The notes under the pieces: model-generated
The model's input: only the letters and a program-made list of their open reading frames with translations
Databases searched by the model: none
Told to the model about the DNA's origin: nothing
Program-made: the position numbers and the translations under genes
Assembly: GCF_963668515.1 (NCBI RefSeq)
Contig: NZ_OY764864.1
Coordinates: forward strand, 248,001 to 312,000
Direction: 5' to 3'
DNA from: an uncultured Ilyobacter sp.
GTDB taxonomy: Bacteria > Fusobacteriota > Fusobacteriia > Fusobacteriales > Fusobacteriaceae
Length of the DNA: 64,000 nt
Shown here: positions 19,426 to 28,080 of the stretch, in pieces
Layout: each line of letters opens with the position of its first letter
Numbering within the stretch: position 1 is the first letter of the stretch

Positions 19426-20160
19426 ATGAAAAAACTATTATTTTTACCGATATTGCTAATAATGGTATCTTGCAGTTCTCTTTTTGCACCTAAAACTGAT
19501 CTGGCAGAAAAATACAGTGTGGACAAGGAAGCTGTTAAAAACTGGGATAAAACCATAAGTGAGACAGTAAAAGGTGAAGCTCTTATAGAGGACTGGTATG
19601 GAAATGAAGAACCGGTATTTTATTTGAGAAAATCAGGGATCATGAAGGAGAAAGAATATAATTTTCTTGCTTCTTTAAAAAAGAAAGAGTCTATAACTCA
19701 AGAGGACATAGAAGAATTTAACGGTCTCCTAAACAAGTACAACAAAAAACTTAAAAGAGAATTTTGGCTGAAAGATGAAAATCTAAAAGACCCTAAGGGG
19801 CTTGCAGAAAAAATAGTTAAAGAGGCCAATTTAAGAATGAAAAATCCTTCAAATTATATTTTAAATAATGTAGCTACAGGAAAAGAAAAAGATCTTTTAT
19901 CCTCTTATGCAGGTAAGAAAGACCTTACAGAAAAAGAGACCCAGAAACTGAAAAAGATTCTTAATTCTTTCTTGAAGAGAGAAGAGTTTTTCATGGCAGA
20001 AAACTGGTATAACAGAGAGATGTCTTCTAGACTTATGGAGATAGTTGAAATTTCTCAAAAAGATAAGGTTTCTAAACTAGAGAGAAACAATATAAACGCA
20101 AAGGCGCTTTATATTGCCTATCCAGAGTATTTTTCAGAACTGGAAAAATGGAAAGATTAA
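19426..20160 (+). CDS. Predicted lipoprotein of unknown function
   Basis: A 244-residue lipoprotein precursor: MKKLLFLPILLIMVSC ends in a lipobox with Cys16 as the acylated residue. The mature part is highly charged and mostly alpha-helical, rich in Lys and Glu, with no motif I recognise. It follows secA by 26 nt behind GGAGG and ends at a terminator, so it may be transcribed with secA. In a diderm it could sit in the outer or inner membrane. Confidence 0.75.
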   Translation: MKKLLFLPILLIMVSCSSLFAPKTDLAEKYSVDKEAVKNWDKTISETVKGEALIEDWYGNEEPVFYLRKSGIMKEKEYNFLASLKKKESITQEDIEEFNGLLNKYNKKLKREFWLKDENLKDPKGLAEKIVKEANLRMKNPSNYILNNVATGKEKDLLSSYAGKKDLTEKETQKLKKILNSFLKREEFFMAENWYNREMSSRLMEIVEISQKDKVSKLERNNINAKALYIAYPEYFSELEKWKD

Positions 20161-20165
20161 TGTAT

Positions 20166-20195
20166 AGACCGGGCAGTGAAAAGCTCGGTCTTTTC
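20166..20195 (+). terminator. Terminator after the lipoprotein gene
   Basis: AGACCGGGC pairs with GCTCGGTCT (one mismatch) around AGTGAAAA, followed by TTTT. Confidence 0.75.
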
Positions 20196-20252
20196 ATATG
20201 TTTATAAATTGGCAACTCTTTGCAACTTAAGTTTTGAAGATATCGATTAAAA

Positions 20253-20281
20253 TTGAAATTTTCTCTGAGCTGAATTATAAT
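20253..20281 (+). promoter_or_regulatory. Promoter of the CWC-PHP-DNPH1 operon
   Basis: TTGAAA, exactly 17 nt, then TATAAT. It lies 33 nt before the first gene and after the previous terminator. Confidence 0.75.
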
Positions 20282-20313
20282 AAAGAGACAGATTAAGGTT
20301 ACCGGAGGTAATT

Positions 20314-20511
20314 GTGAAAAATAAAAATGACATATGCCCACTTTGTGGGAAAGAGAACAACTGTGCTACGGCTGCAGGTTCAGATCCTTATAGCTGCTGG
20401 TGCATGACTCTAAAAGTTCCTGAGGAACTTTTAGAGAGGATACCAGAAAAGATAAGGGGAAAAGCCTGTGTCTGTAAGGAATGCGTGGAAAAATATTTAA
20501 AAGAAAAATAG
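20314..20511 (+). CDS. Cysteine-rich CWC family protein
   Basis: A 65-residue protein with eight Cys, seven of them in CPLCGKENNC, CWC and CVCKEC; the CPlCG...CWC pattern is that of the cysteine-rich CWC family, presumed metal-binding and of unknown function. GTG at 20314 is the start, behind GGAGGT. First gene of a three-gene operon: it ends 10 nt before the PHP gene. The pairing with nucleotide-acting enzymes hints at nucleic-acid quality control, but this is only context. Confidence 0.75.
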   Translation: MKNKNDICPLCGKENNCATAAGSDPYSCWCMTLKVPEELLERIPEKIRGKACVCKECVEKYLKEK

Positions 20512-20521
20512 GAGGACTGAC

Positions 20522-21358
20522 ATGGTAGATATGCATCTGCATACAACAGCCTCAGACGGGGCTTTGTCCCCGACAGAACTTGTAGAAAGGGCCTATAAAA
20601 AGGGGATTAAGGTTTTGTCTATAACAGACCATGACACTGTGGACGGTTTGGAAGAGGGGAAAAAAAGAGCTCTTGAGCTAGGTATTGAATTTATAAATGG
20701 AATCGAAATATCCTGTGACTGGCTGGGAAAAGAGGTTCATATTTTAGGTTATTTTATAAATTTTCACGATGAAAAATTTAAGAATGAAATCAAGACACTG
20801 AGAGAAATAAGGGAAAATAGAAATGAAAAAATGCTGGAAAAACTGGAGAAAAATGGGATATACATAACATTGGAGGAACTTCAGGAAGAGGCAAAGGGAG
20901 ATATACTGAGCAGGTCTCATATGGCCAATATAATAATGAGAAAAGGTTATGCATATTCAAAAAAAGAGGCCTTTTCAAGATACCTTGGTCAGCATGGGAT
21001 AGCCTATGTCCCTAAAAGCAATCTCACTCCTGACAGAGCTGTAAGAATAATAAAAGAAAACGGAGGCCTGGTGTCTCTGGCACATCCCAAACTCATAACA
21101 AGAGACAGAGGTCAGATACTTAAAATAGTAAATGGGTTGAAAAGAGAGGGACTTAACGCACTAGAGGCATATCACGGTAAATTTGAAACAAATGATGTGA
21201 AATATTATATAGATCTTGCTAAGGAGACTGGCCTTCTCTGGACAGGAGGTTCTGATTTTCACGGGAACGAAAGAGATATAATAGATATAGGTGACGGAGA
21301 AGTGCCTATGTATGTATATGAGGCTCTTTTGATTTATTATGAGGGGGGAAAAATATGA
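20522..21358 (+). CDS. PHP-domain phosphoesterase, TrpH/YciV (RNase AM-like)
   Basis: A 278-residue metal-dependent phosphoesterase. The first PHP motif is MHLHTTASDG at residues 4-13, then ITDHDTVDG (about 39-47), GIEISCDW and, near the C-terminus, TGGSDFHG: the His/Asp ligands of a trinuclear metal site. E. coli YciV of this family is a 5'-3' exoribonuclease that also acts on 3',5'-nucleoside bisphosphate. ATG at 20522 follows AGGAGG. Its last codon overlaps the next gene by 4 nt (ATGA), showing translational coupling. Confidence 0.85.
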   Translation: MVDMHLHTTASDGALSPTELVERAYKKGIKVLSITDHDTVDGLEEGKKRALELGIEFINGIEISCDWLGKEVHILGYFINFHDEKFKNEIKTLREIRENRNEKMLEKLEKNGIYITLEELQEEAKGDILSRSHMANIIMRKGYAYSKKEAFSRYLGQHGIAYVPKSNLTPDRAVRIIKENGGLVSLAHPKLITRDRGQILKIVNGLKREGLNALEAYHGKFETNDVKYYIDLAKETGLLWTGGSDFHGNERDIIDIGDGEVPMYVYEALLIYYEGGKI

Positions 21359-21774
21359 AAAAAATATATTTTGCAGGTTCTATAAGAGGCGGTAGGGAAA
21401 ACATGGAAATTTATGCTGACTTAATCGAATTCTTAAGTAGTTACGGAACTGTTCTTACTGAGCATGTTGGATATAAAGATTTAGAGGAGAGAATTGAGAA
21501 TGAAAAATCAGATTTTGCAATATATGACCAGGATATAGTCTGGCTTAGAGAGTGTGACCTGGTAGTGGCAGAGGTATCACAGCCTTCTATAGGGGTGGGA
21601 TATGAGATAGGTATCGCTGAGTCTCTGGGGAAAAAAATAATATGTCTTTATAACGAGGAGGCTCCTAAAAGACTCTCTGCTATGCTTGCAGGTAACGAAA
21701 AAATATCCACATGCTTTTATAACTCCATAGAGCACGCTAAGAGGTGTATAGAGGAGGCCCTAAAAAACCTTTAA
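21355..21774 (+). CDS. DNPH1/Rcl-like 2'-deoxynucleoside 5'-phosphate N-hydrolase
   Basis: A 139-residue member of the nucleoside 2-deoxyribosyltransferase superfamily. FAGSIRGGRE near the N-terminus is characteristic of the DNPH1/Rcl branch, which cleaves the glycosidic bond of deoxynucleotides, and the catalytic Glu is probably in the following segment with AEVSQPSIGVGYEIG (about 73-87). True deoxyribosyltransferases lack the SIRGGR phosphate loop. Translation is coupled to the PHP gene by ATGA overlap. The role is probably nucleotide-pool sanitation. Confidence 0.72.
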   Translation: MKKIYFAGSIRGGRENMEIYADLIEFLSSYGTVLTEHVGYKDLEERIENEKSDFAIYDQDIVWLRECDLVVAEVSQPSIGVGYEIGIAESLGKKIICLYNEEAPKRLSAMLAGNEKISTCFYNSIEHAKRCIEEALKNL

Positions 21775-21777
21775 AAA

Positions 21778-21806
21778 TTGAAATATAAGGTGAAAAGTGA
21801 TAAAAT
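21778..21806 (+). promoter_or_regulatory. hldD promoter
   Basis: TTGAAA (21778-21783), 17 nt, TAAAAT (21801-21806) with extended -10 TGA. Same architecture as the hslO promoter. Confidence 0.65.
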
Positions 21807-21847
21807 AAAAATGACGATCTGGAAATAAATAACACAGGAGGATATAT

Positions 21848-22846
21848 ATGATTCTAGTTACTGGAGCTGCTGGATTTATAGGGAGTGCCCTTGTCTGGAA
21901 GCTCAATGAAGAGGGGATAAATGACATAGTTGTATCTGATAAATTGAGAACAGAAGATAAATGGTTGAACCTCAGAAAAAGAGATTATGCTGACTGGGTA
22001 GACAGGGATGAACTCTTTGACTGGCTGTCTGTTTATGAAAATGCTCGTAAACTAACTGCAGTAGTACATATGGGTGCCTGCTCTGCAACAACAGAACAGG
22101 ATGGGGATTTCCTTATGAAGAATAACTACGAGTTCTCAAAAAAATTATGGGAATTCTGTACAAACAGAAACATAAAATATATTTACGCATCATCTGCTGC
22201 TACTTACGGAATAGGAGAACAGGGGTATAATGATGATGTATCCTCTGAAGAGCTAAAGAAGCTCATGCCTTTAAATAAGTATGGATATTCTAAAAAATAT
22301 TTTGATGACTGGGCCTTTAAACAGAAGGAAACACCAAAAGAGTGGATAGGCCTTAAGTTCTTTAATGTATATGGACCACAGGAATATCATAAGGGAAGAA
22401 TGGCCTCCCTGGTGTTTCATGCCTTTAATCAGTATAAAGAAAATAATATAGTAAAACTTTTTAAATCTCATAAAGAGGGATATGAAGACGGATGGCAGCT
22501 GAGAGACTTCGTATATATAAAAGACGTGGTAAATGTGATAAAATTCTTCTTGGATAATGAGACAGAATCTGGGGTATATAATTTAGGAACTGGAAAAGCT
22601 AGAAGTTTTTATGAACTGGCTTTGAATACAGTTAGGGCGGCAGAAGATAATTATGAAATAAAGGGCGAGGATGTAATAGAATTTATACCTATGCCTGAAG
22701 ACTTGAGGGGTCGATATCAGTATTTTACCCAGGCTGAGATGAACAAACTTAAAAAGGTGGGTTATACTGAGGAGTTTCATACCCTTGAAGAGGGAGTCAA
22801 AGATTACGTACAAAATTACCTTGTGAAAGAAGACTCGTATCTATAG
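21848..22846 (+). CDS. hldD: ADP-L-glycero-D-manno-heptose 6-epimerase
   Basis: Extended SDR enzyme making the heptose donor for the LPS inner core. The 332-residue protein has the NAD(P)-binding TGAAGFIGSALVWKL, catalytic Y and K in NKYGYSKKYFDDWA, and FFNVYGPQE. It is the clearest sign of an LPS-bearing outer membrane in this window. The other heptose genes are elsewhere. ATG at 21848 follows AGGAGG, and uppP begins 14 nt downstream. Confidence 0.92.
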   Translation: MILVTGAAGFIGSALVWKLNEEGINDIVVSDKLRTEDKWLNLRKRDYADWVDRDELFDWLSVYENARKLTAVVHMGACSATTEQDGDFLMKNNYEFSKKLWEFCTNRNIKYIYASSAATYGIGEQGYNDDVSSEELKKLMPLNKYGYSKKYFDDWAFKQKETPKEWIGLKFFNVYGPQEYHKGRMASLVFHAFNQYKENNIVKLFKSHKEGYEDGWQLRDFVYIKDVVNVIKFFLDNETESGVYNLGTGKARSFYELALNTVRAAEDNYEIKGEDVIEFIPMPEDLRGRYQYFTQAEMNKLKKVGYTEEFHTLEEGVKDYVQNYLVKEDSYL

Positions 22847-22860
22847 GGGGATAAAATAAC

Positions 22861-23664
22861 TTGAATTCACTATTAATTGTAATTATACTTGGAATAGTAG
22901 AGGGGTTGACAGAATTTATACCTGTTAGCAGCACAGGTCATATGATTCTTGTGGAACAGTTTATAAATAATCCACAGCTATCTAAAGATTTTATGGACAC
23001 TTTTCTCATAGTGGTGCAGCTAGGAGCCATACTGGCAGTTGTGATAATATTCTGGAAGGATATCAGTCCATTCGTAAAGGACAGGAAAAAGGTAGAAGAG
23101 AAAATTACTCTTTGGAGTAAAATAATGGTAGGGGTTCTTCCTGCAGCAGTTGTAGGTCTTCTTCTAGATGATTATATATCTGAATATTTTTTTGAAAATG
23201 TGATAATCGTATCAGTAATGCTCATTCTATACGGAGTTGTTTTTCTGAAGGAGAAGAACTTTGAAAAGGAAAACTGTATAGAGGATATAAGAAAGCTGAC
23301 TTATAAAACGGCTTTCCTTGTAGGTTGGTTTCAGTGTCTTGCCATGATACCAGGAACTTCTAGGTCGGGGGTAACTATAATTGGTGGTATACTTTTGGGG
23401 CTTTCTAGAGGAGTTTCCGCAGAGTACTCTTTTTTTCTTGCCATTCCAATAATGGCAGGGGCTACTCTGCTCAAGGTTTTGAAAAACGGCCTTGATTTTT
23501 CTCCTGAAGAGTGGAAACTGACATTTGTAGGAACTGCTGTTTCTTTTTTTGTAGCCTATATTGTTATAAAATGGTTTATGTCCTATATAAAAAGCAGGGA
23601 TTTTAAGGTATTTGGTGTATACAGAATTGTACTGGGAATCCTGGTGTTGATCAGTATTTTTTAA
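22861..23664 (+). CDS. uppP: Undecaprenyl-diphosphatase UppP (BacA)
   Basis: Integral membrane phosphatase that recycles undecaprenyl pyrophosphate for cell-wall and LPS O-unit synthesis. The 267-residue protein has about eight membrane segments and the two family motifs: EGLTEFIPVSSTGHM (about 14-28) and PGTSRSGVTI (about 164-173). The start is TTG at 22861 after GGGGGA. Grouped with hldD as an envelope-synthesis pair and closed by a terminator. Confidence 0.94.
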   Translation: MNSLLIVIILGIVEGLTEFIPVSSTGHMILVEQFINNPQLSKDFMDTFLIVVQLGAILAVVIIFWKDISPFVKDRKKVEEKITLWSKIMVGVLPAAVVGLLLDDYISEYFFENVIIVSVMLILYGVVFLKEKNFEKENCIEDIRKLTYKTAFLVGWFQCLAMIPGTSRSGVTIIGGILLGLSRGVSAEYSFFLAIPIMAGATLLKVLKNGLDFSPEEWKLTFVGTAVSFFVAYIVIKWFMSYIKSRDFKVFGVYRIVLGILVLISIF

Positions 23665-23695
23665 ACAAGGAATAAAATTCCTTGTTTAATTTTTA
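23663..23695 (+). terminator. Terminator after uppP
   Basis: AAACAAGGAAT and ATTCCTTGTTT form an 11-bp stem around AAA, followed by AATTTTT. It overlaps the uppP stop codon. Confidence 0.8.
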
Positions 23696-23710
23696 TAAGG
23701 GGGAGAAATT

Positions 23711-24760
23711 ATGAATATAACAGACATTCTAGTTGCAGCAAAGGAAGCAGAGGCATCTGATATCCATCTTGTGGCAGGGAAACCGCCTACATTCAGAATT
23801 CATGGTGTTTTGGAAGATATGCCTGGCTGTGAGGAAAAATTAATGCCCTTGGCTGTAAAAGAACTTACCTATTCAATATTAAATGAGGATCAGGAAAAAA
23901 GTTTTGAAAAAAATAAAGAGTTAGATTTTTCATTTGGTATATCAGGAGTCGGGAGATACAGGGTAAATGTCCATGTACAGAGAGGTACCATAGGAGTTTC
24001 AATAAGATCACTTAGTACAGAGATACCTGATTTTTCAAAACTAGGTCTTCCAGAAGTGGTAAAAAGTTTTACAGAATACGAAAACGGGCTGATACTGGTA
24101 ACTGGTCCTACTGGAAGTGGTAAATCTACTACGCTGGCATCTTTGATCGATAAAATAAACAAAGAGAAGGCTCAACATATAATAACTGTAGAAGATCCTA
24201 TAGAATATCTTCATACTCATAAAAGAGCCCTTGTAGAACAGAGGGAACTGAAATCTGATACTGAAAGTTTTTCTACAGCTCTTAAATATGCCCTGAGACA
24301 GGATCCAGATGTAATTCTTATAGGTGAGATGAGAGACCTAGAGACAATAACAGCTGCACTTACAGCAGCAGAAACCGGTCACCTGGTATTTGGTACCCTA
24401 CACACAAACAGTGCAGCAAAAACAATAGACAGGATAATAGATGTATTTCCTATGGATCAGCAATCTCAGATAAGAATACAGCTGTCCACTTCACTAAGGG
24501 CGGTATTGGCTCAGCAGCTGGTTCCTTCTACTGACCACAGGAGAAAAGTGGCCTGTGAAATAATGGTGGGAACTCCTGCCATAGGAAACCTGATAAGAGA
24601 AAATAAAACATATCAGATACCTTCAATGATAGAAACTGGTATGAGACACGGAATGATTAGTATGGACGCTTTTTTGGAAAAGCTTCTTAAACAAGGTAAA
24701 ATAACTTCACAGGAATTTGAAAAAAGATTCAGTGTTAAAAAAAATAAAATTGATCTATAG
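23711..24760 (+). CDS. pilT: Type IV pilus retraction ATPase PilT
   Basis: Hexameric ATPase that depolymerises type IV pili at the inner-membrane face, driving twitching and DNA uptake. The 349-residue protein has Walker A GPTGSGKSTT (about 133-142), the Asp box with EDPIEY, Walker B (DVILIGEMRD) and HTNSAAKTIDRIID. MRHGMISMD near the end resembles the PilT AIRNLIRE-region context rather than PilB. ATG at 23711 follows AGGGGGAG. pilC follows by 10 nt; no pilin genes are nearby. Confidence 0.93.
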   Translation: MNITDILVAAKEAEASDIHLVAGKPPTFRIHGVLEDMPGCEEKLMPLAVKELTYSILNEDQEKSFEKNKELDFSFGISGVGRYRVNVHVQRGTIGVSIRSLSTEIPDFSKLGLPEVVKSFTEYENGLILVTGPTGSGKSTTLASLIDKINKEKAQHIITVEDPIEYLHTHKRALVEQRELKSDTESFSTALKYALRQDPDVILIGEMRDLETITAALTAAETGHLVFGTLHTNSAAKTIDRIIDVFPMDQQSQIRIQLSTSLRAVLAQQLVPSTDHRRKVACEIMVGTPAIGNLIRENKTYQIPSMIETGMRHGMISMDAFLEKLLKQGKITSQEFEKRFSVKKNKIDL

Positions 24761-24770
24761 GTGATGAATT

Positions 24771-25979
24771 GTGCCAAAATATAAATACAGAGCCAGGGAC
24801 AAAAACGGACACCTAATTGACGGAGAGATGGAAGCTGCTAATGAATCGGAGCTGAACATGGCGCTAGATAATCTTGGACACTTTCTGATAAGTGTAGAAA
24901 AGCCAGATGCAGTTCTCGGAGGGGATATATTAGCCCCTTTTAAAAAGGTAAGAATAAAAGAGATGACTCAATTTACAACTGAACTGTCTACCCTTATAGA
25001 AGCAGGGATATCAATAGTCTCAGCTCTTGAGATAGAGGTAAAGCAGCTAAAGGAAGGGGTCTTGAGAGATGCCGTTTCAAAGGCTATAGAGGATATCAAG
25101 GGAGGCGAAAGCTTTTCTGATGCTCTGTCAAAACATCCTAAGGTCTTTAAGAAGATATATACGGGACTTGTAAAGTCGGGAGAGGTCTCAGGACAGTTAG
25201 ACAATATACTGTTAGATCTTGCAAAGTATCTGGATGTAAGCTACAAAAACAGGTCAAAGATAAAATCTGCAATTATTTATCCCTGTGTAATGTTTGTAGT
25301 GGCACTAGCGGTATCTGTGTTTCTGCTAGTAGTTGTACTGCCTAGCTTTGTGTCTGTATTTAAAAATGCAGGAGTGGATCTTCCTCTTTCTACAAGGCTG
25401 CTCTTAAATCTTTCTCTTTTTATGAAAACCAAGTGGTATTTAATGCTAGGTGGACTCGCCTTCATCATAGCATTAATACGTCTCTGGTATACTACTGCTG
25501 ACGGGAGACATACCATGGACGGGTATAAGCTGAAAGCCCCTATATTCGGGAGCCTTATGAGAAAATCAGTGGTGTCAAGATTTACCAGGACTTTCGGAGC
25601 TCTCATGAAAAGTTCTGTCCCTATGCTTCATGCTTTGGATATTCTAAAGGAAAGTATAGAAAATGCTGTGGTAGAAGAGGTAGTGGACAAAATGAAAGTG
25701 GTGGTAAGTGAAGGTGGGAAGGTCTCTAAAGAGTTAGAGGAAAGCAAATATTTTCCAGCTATGGTTGCAAGGATGGTTTCTGTAGGTGAAAATACAGGTG
25801 AACTAGATAAAATGTTGCTGAAGATATCCGACCACTATGATAATGAGCTGGAAAATGATATAAAAGGGCTGACTTCAATTATCGAACCTATTCTCATAGT
25901 TTTTATGGGTATAGTAGTTGGAAGTATAGTTTTGGCTGTGATGCTTCCTATGTTTGATATGATAAAGCTTGTGAAATAG
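24771..25979 (+). CDS. pilC: Type IV pilus inner-membrane platform protein PilC (GspF family)
   Basis: Membrane platform of the type IV pilus/competence machine, 402 residues. Two GspF domains (about 65-190 and 270-395) each end in hydrophobic segments: VMFVVALAVSVFLLVVVLP (about 169-187), a second near 220-238, and a C-terminal one in IVFMGIVVGSIVLAVMLP. The start is GTG at 24771 after AGGTGA. It is grouped with pilT and, further on, a helix-hairpin-helix protein, which points to pilus-linked DNA uptake. Confidence 0.9.
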   Translation: MPKYKYRARDKNGHLIDGEMEAANESELNMALDNLGHFLISVEKPDAVLGGDILAPFKKVRIKEMTQFTTELSTLIEAGISIVSALEIEVKQLKEGVLRDAVSKAIEDIKGGESFSDALSKHPKVFKKIYTGLVKSGEVSGQLDNILLDLAKYLDVSYKNRSKIKSAIIYPCVMFVVALAVSVFLLVVVLPSFVSVFKNAGVDLPLSTRLLLNLSLFMKTKWYLMLGGLAFIIALIRLWYTTADGRHTMDGYKLKAPIFGSLMRKSVVSRFTRTFGALMKSSVPMLHALDILKESIENAVVEEVVDKMKVVVSEGGKVSKELEESKYFPAMVARMVSVGENTGELDKMLLKISDHYDNELENDIKGLTSIIEPILIVFMGIVVGSIVLAVMLPMFDMIKLVK

Positions 25980-25996
25980 AAACCGGAGGTTAGAGT

Positions 25997-27391
25997 TTGA
26001 TTTTAGATACAGATTTTGATATTACAGAAAACAGTGTGGACGAGTTTTTGAGGATACTGGTCCCCGAAGCAAGAGGAAGAGATATAAAAATAAGAACCAC
26101 AGAGGAAGGGGAGAAGATAAGCCTCCTCATAGAAACCAAGGGTGTAAAAAAAGAGTTTACCTATAAAAACCATATAGATAGGATAGATGATCAAAAGATA
26201 GTTATGGCAAAGACCTCTCTTCTAGAGATCTACGGGAAAGACTATCCCTGGGGAAGTTTAAAGGGGGTAAGACCTACAAAGCTTGTGAGAAGGTTGTTGG
26301 CTTTAAATTATGGTTATCTAGAGATAAAGGATATTTTAGAGGGACTTTTTAAGGTATCAGAAAAAAAGAGCTCTCTTATTATAGAGGTTGTGAAAAAAGA
26401 GATGGAGTACCTGAACCGAGATTATATAAATATGTATATAGGGATACCTTTCTGTCCTACAAAGTGCAGGTACTGTTCTTTTGCATCCTATGAGATAAAC
26501 AGCGGAGTCGGAAGGCATTATAAGGCTTTTGTAGATACCCTGATAGAAGAGATAAAGCTAACAGGAGAGCACCTGAAGGAAAACGGCTATAAGCTTGGAT
26601 CAGTTTATATAGGGGGAGGTACACCGAGCATACTCACAGAAACTGACCTCGAAAGGGTACTGGCATCTGTCAAAAATAACGTGGATCTATCTACTGTAAA
26701 AGAATTCACCTTTGAAGCTGGAAGGGTAGATACTCTAACAAAGAAGAAACTCGAGATAATGAAGGACTACGGTGTAGACAGAATAAGCTTAAATCCCCAG
26801 ACATTTAATGAGGAAACCTTAAAAAATCTAAACAGGACATTCTCTAAAGATAAATTTGATGAGATGTATTCCTTATCTAAAAATATGGGATTTATCATAA
26901 ATATGGACTTAATTATAGGTCTTCCTGGAGAGGGAACCGAAGAGATACTCTATACCATGAGAGAGCTTGAAAAATACCAGATGGAAAATCTCACTGTCCA
27001 CGTGCTGGCACTGAAAAAAGCCTCTGTTCTTTTTAAGGACGGGCACCAGGAAGAAGACATTGACAGAGAGGCTGTTGAGAAGGGTATAGAGGAGCTTACT
27101 CGGAAAAAATCTCTGAAACCATATTATATGTATAGGCTTAAAAACAGCACCCAGTGGGGAGAAAATCTAGGCTATGCCGTAGATGGGAAAGAATCTATAT
27201 TTAACATAGAGATGATAGAGGAAAATCAGTCTACCATAGGTCTAGGAGGAGGAGCCATTACAAAAAAAATAGTGGCAGAATCCCCTGTAAGAGATCATAT
27301 AGACAGGCTGGTAGGGCCTAAAGAACCGGCAACCTATGTAAGAGAAATGAGAGAAAGGCTTAAAAAAAAGCTGGATCTTTTTAAAAAATAA
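25997..27391 (+). CDS. hemZ: HemZ-like radical SAM coproporphyrinogen dehydrogenase
   Basis: Radical SAM protein of the HemN/HemW/HemZ group, 464 residues. The cluster motif is CPTKCRYC near residue 153-160, inside YIGIPFCPTKCRYCSF. GGGTPS and the EAGRVD/DLIIGLPGE segments are typical of the group. The N-terminal ~145-residue extension without HemW's start matches HemZ of Firmicutes, whose role in haem synthesis is not settled. The start is TTG at 25997, 7 nt after GGAGG. A separate hemW-like gene is present at 34646. Confidence 0.8.
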   Translation: MILDTDFDITENSVDEFLRILVPEARGRDIKIRTTEEGEKISLLIETKGVKKEFTYKNHIDRIDDQKIVMAKTSLLEIYGKDYPWGSLKGVRPTKLVRRLLALNYGYLEIKDILEGLFKVSEKKSSLIIEVVKKEMEYLNRDYINMYIGIPFCPTKCRYCSFASYEINSGVGRHYKAFVDTLIEEIKLTGEHLKENGYKLGSVYIGGGTPSILTETDLERVLASVKNNVDLSTVKEFTFEAGRVDTLTKKKLEIMKDYGVDRISLNPQTFNEETLKNLNRTFSKDKFDEMYSLSKNMGFIINMDLIIGLPGEGTEEILYTMRELEKYQMENLTVHVLALKKASVLFKDGHQEEDIDREAVEKGIEELTRKKSLKPYYMYRLKNSTQWGENLGYAVDGKESIFNIEMIEENQSTIGLGGGAITKKIVAESPVRDHIDRLVGPKEPATYVREMRERLKKKLDLFKK

Positions 27392-27415
27392 TTTTTAAAA
27401 TTATCGGGAGGAAAG

Positions 27416-27964
27416 ATGAGTGAAAACAGAAAATTCCTGCTTCTCATCTTACTGATACTGGGTATTTTTGCAGGAGAAAAACTTTATAAAAATTTGAATA
27501 TTGAAAAAAACAAAAAAGAATCAAAGTATGAGCTCACTATAACAAGAAATGCCTATAAGGATAAAAATAAACCTCTAGATATAAACGAAGCCACTGTGGA
27601 CGCGATGCTGAAAAATGGTATAAGTCTCAGATATGCTGAAGGTATAGACGAGTATCGAGAGATAACAGGGGGCTTTCAAGATATGGAGGAACTTATAAGA
27701 GTAAAGGGTATAGGGGCGAAGACCCTTGAAAAAATATCTGGGAAAGTAAGAGTTTATGAGAAGGCAAAAAGAAATGAGTTTTACATAAACGAAGCCTCTG
27801 ATAAGATACTTCTTTATTTTGGTTTTACAAAAAAAGAGATAAAGAAAATAAGAAAAAAGCAGAAAGAAAATTTTAAAATCAATAGCAATCTCGAACTTAG
27901 AGATATACTAGGTGATGAAAGGTATTATGATTTTAAAGATTTTGTACATTATGAGAGATACTGA
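27416..27964 (+). CDS. Membrane-anchored helix-hairpin-helix protein (ComEA-like)
   Basis: A 182-residue protein with one N-terminal membrane segment (FLLLILLILGIFAG, about 7-20) and a helix-hairpin-helix pair: LDINEATVDAML (about 54-65) and RVKGIGAKTLEKISG (about 99-113). The architecture resembles ComEA, which binds incoming DNA in the periplasm, though the basic C-terminal region (about 120-180) is not typical. Placement after pilT-pilC supports a role in DNA uptake. ATG at 27416 follows GGGAGG. Confidence 0.65.
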   Translation: MSENRKFLLLILLILGIFAGEKLYKNLNIEKNKKESKYELTITRNAYKDKNKPLDINEATVDAMLKNGISLRYAEGIDEYREITGGFQDMEELIRVKGIGAKTLEKISGKVRVYEKAKRNEFYINEASDKILLYFGFTKKEIKKIRKKQKENFKINSNLELRDILGDERYYDFKDFVHYERY

Positions 27965-27965
27965 G

Positions 27966-27994
27966 GGAGGCCTAGGGGTCTCCTTTAGTTTTTT
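27966..27994 (+). terminator. Terminator of the pilT-pilC-hemZ run
   Basis: GGAGGCC and GGTCTCC form a stem with one G-T pair around TAGG, followed by TTTAGTTTTTT. Confidence 0.65.
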
Positions 27995-28016
27995 AATATA
28001 CATAGCCTTATAAGAA

Positions 28017-28045
28017 TTGAAAAAAATTGTTATCTGTGATAAAAT
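28017..28045 (+). promoter_or_regulatory. hslO promoter
   Basis: TTGAAA (28017-28022), 17 nt, TAAAAT (28040-28045), preceded by TGTGA (extended -10). Confidence 0.7.
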
Positions 28046-28080
28046 CAGGTTTGTAAATTTATTTTTGAGAGGAGCAAAAG

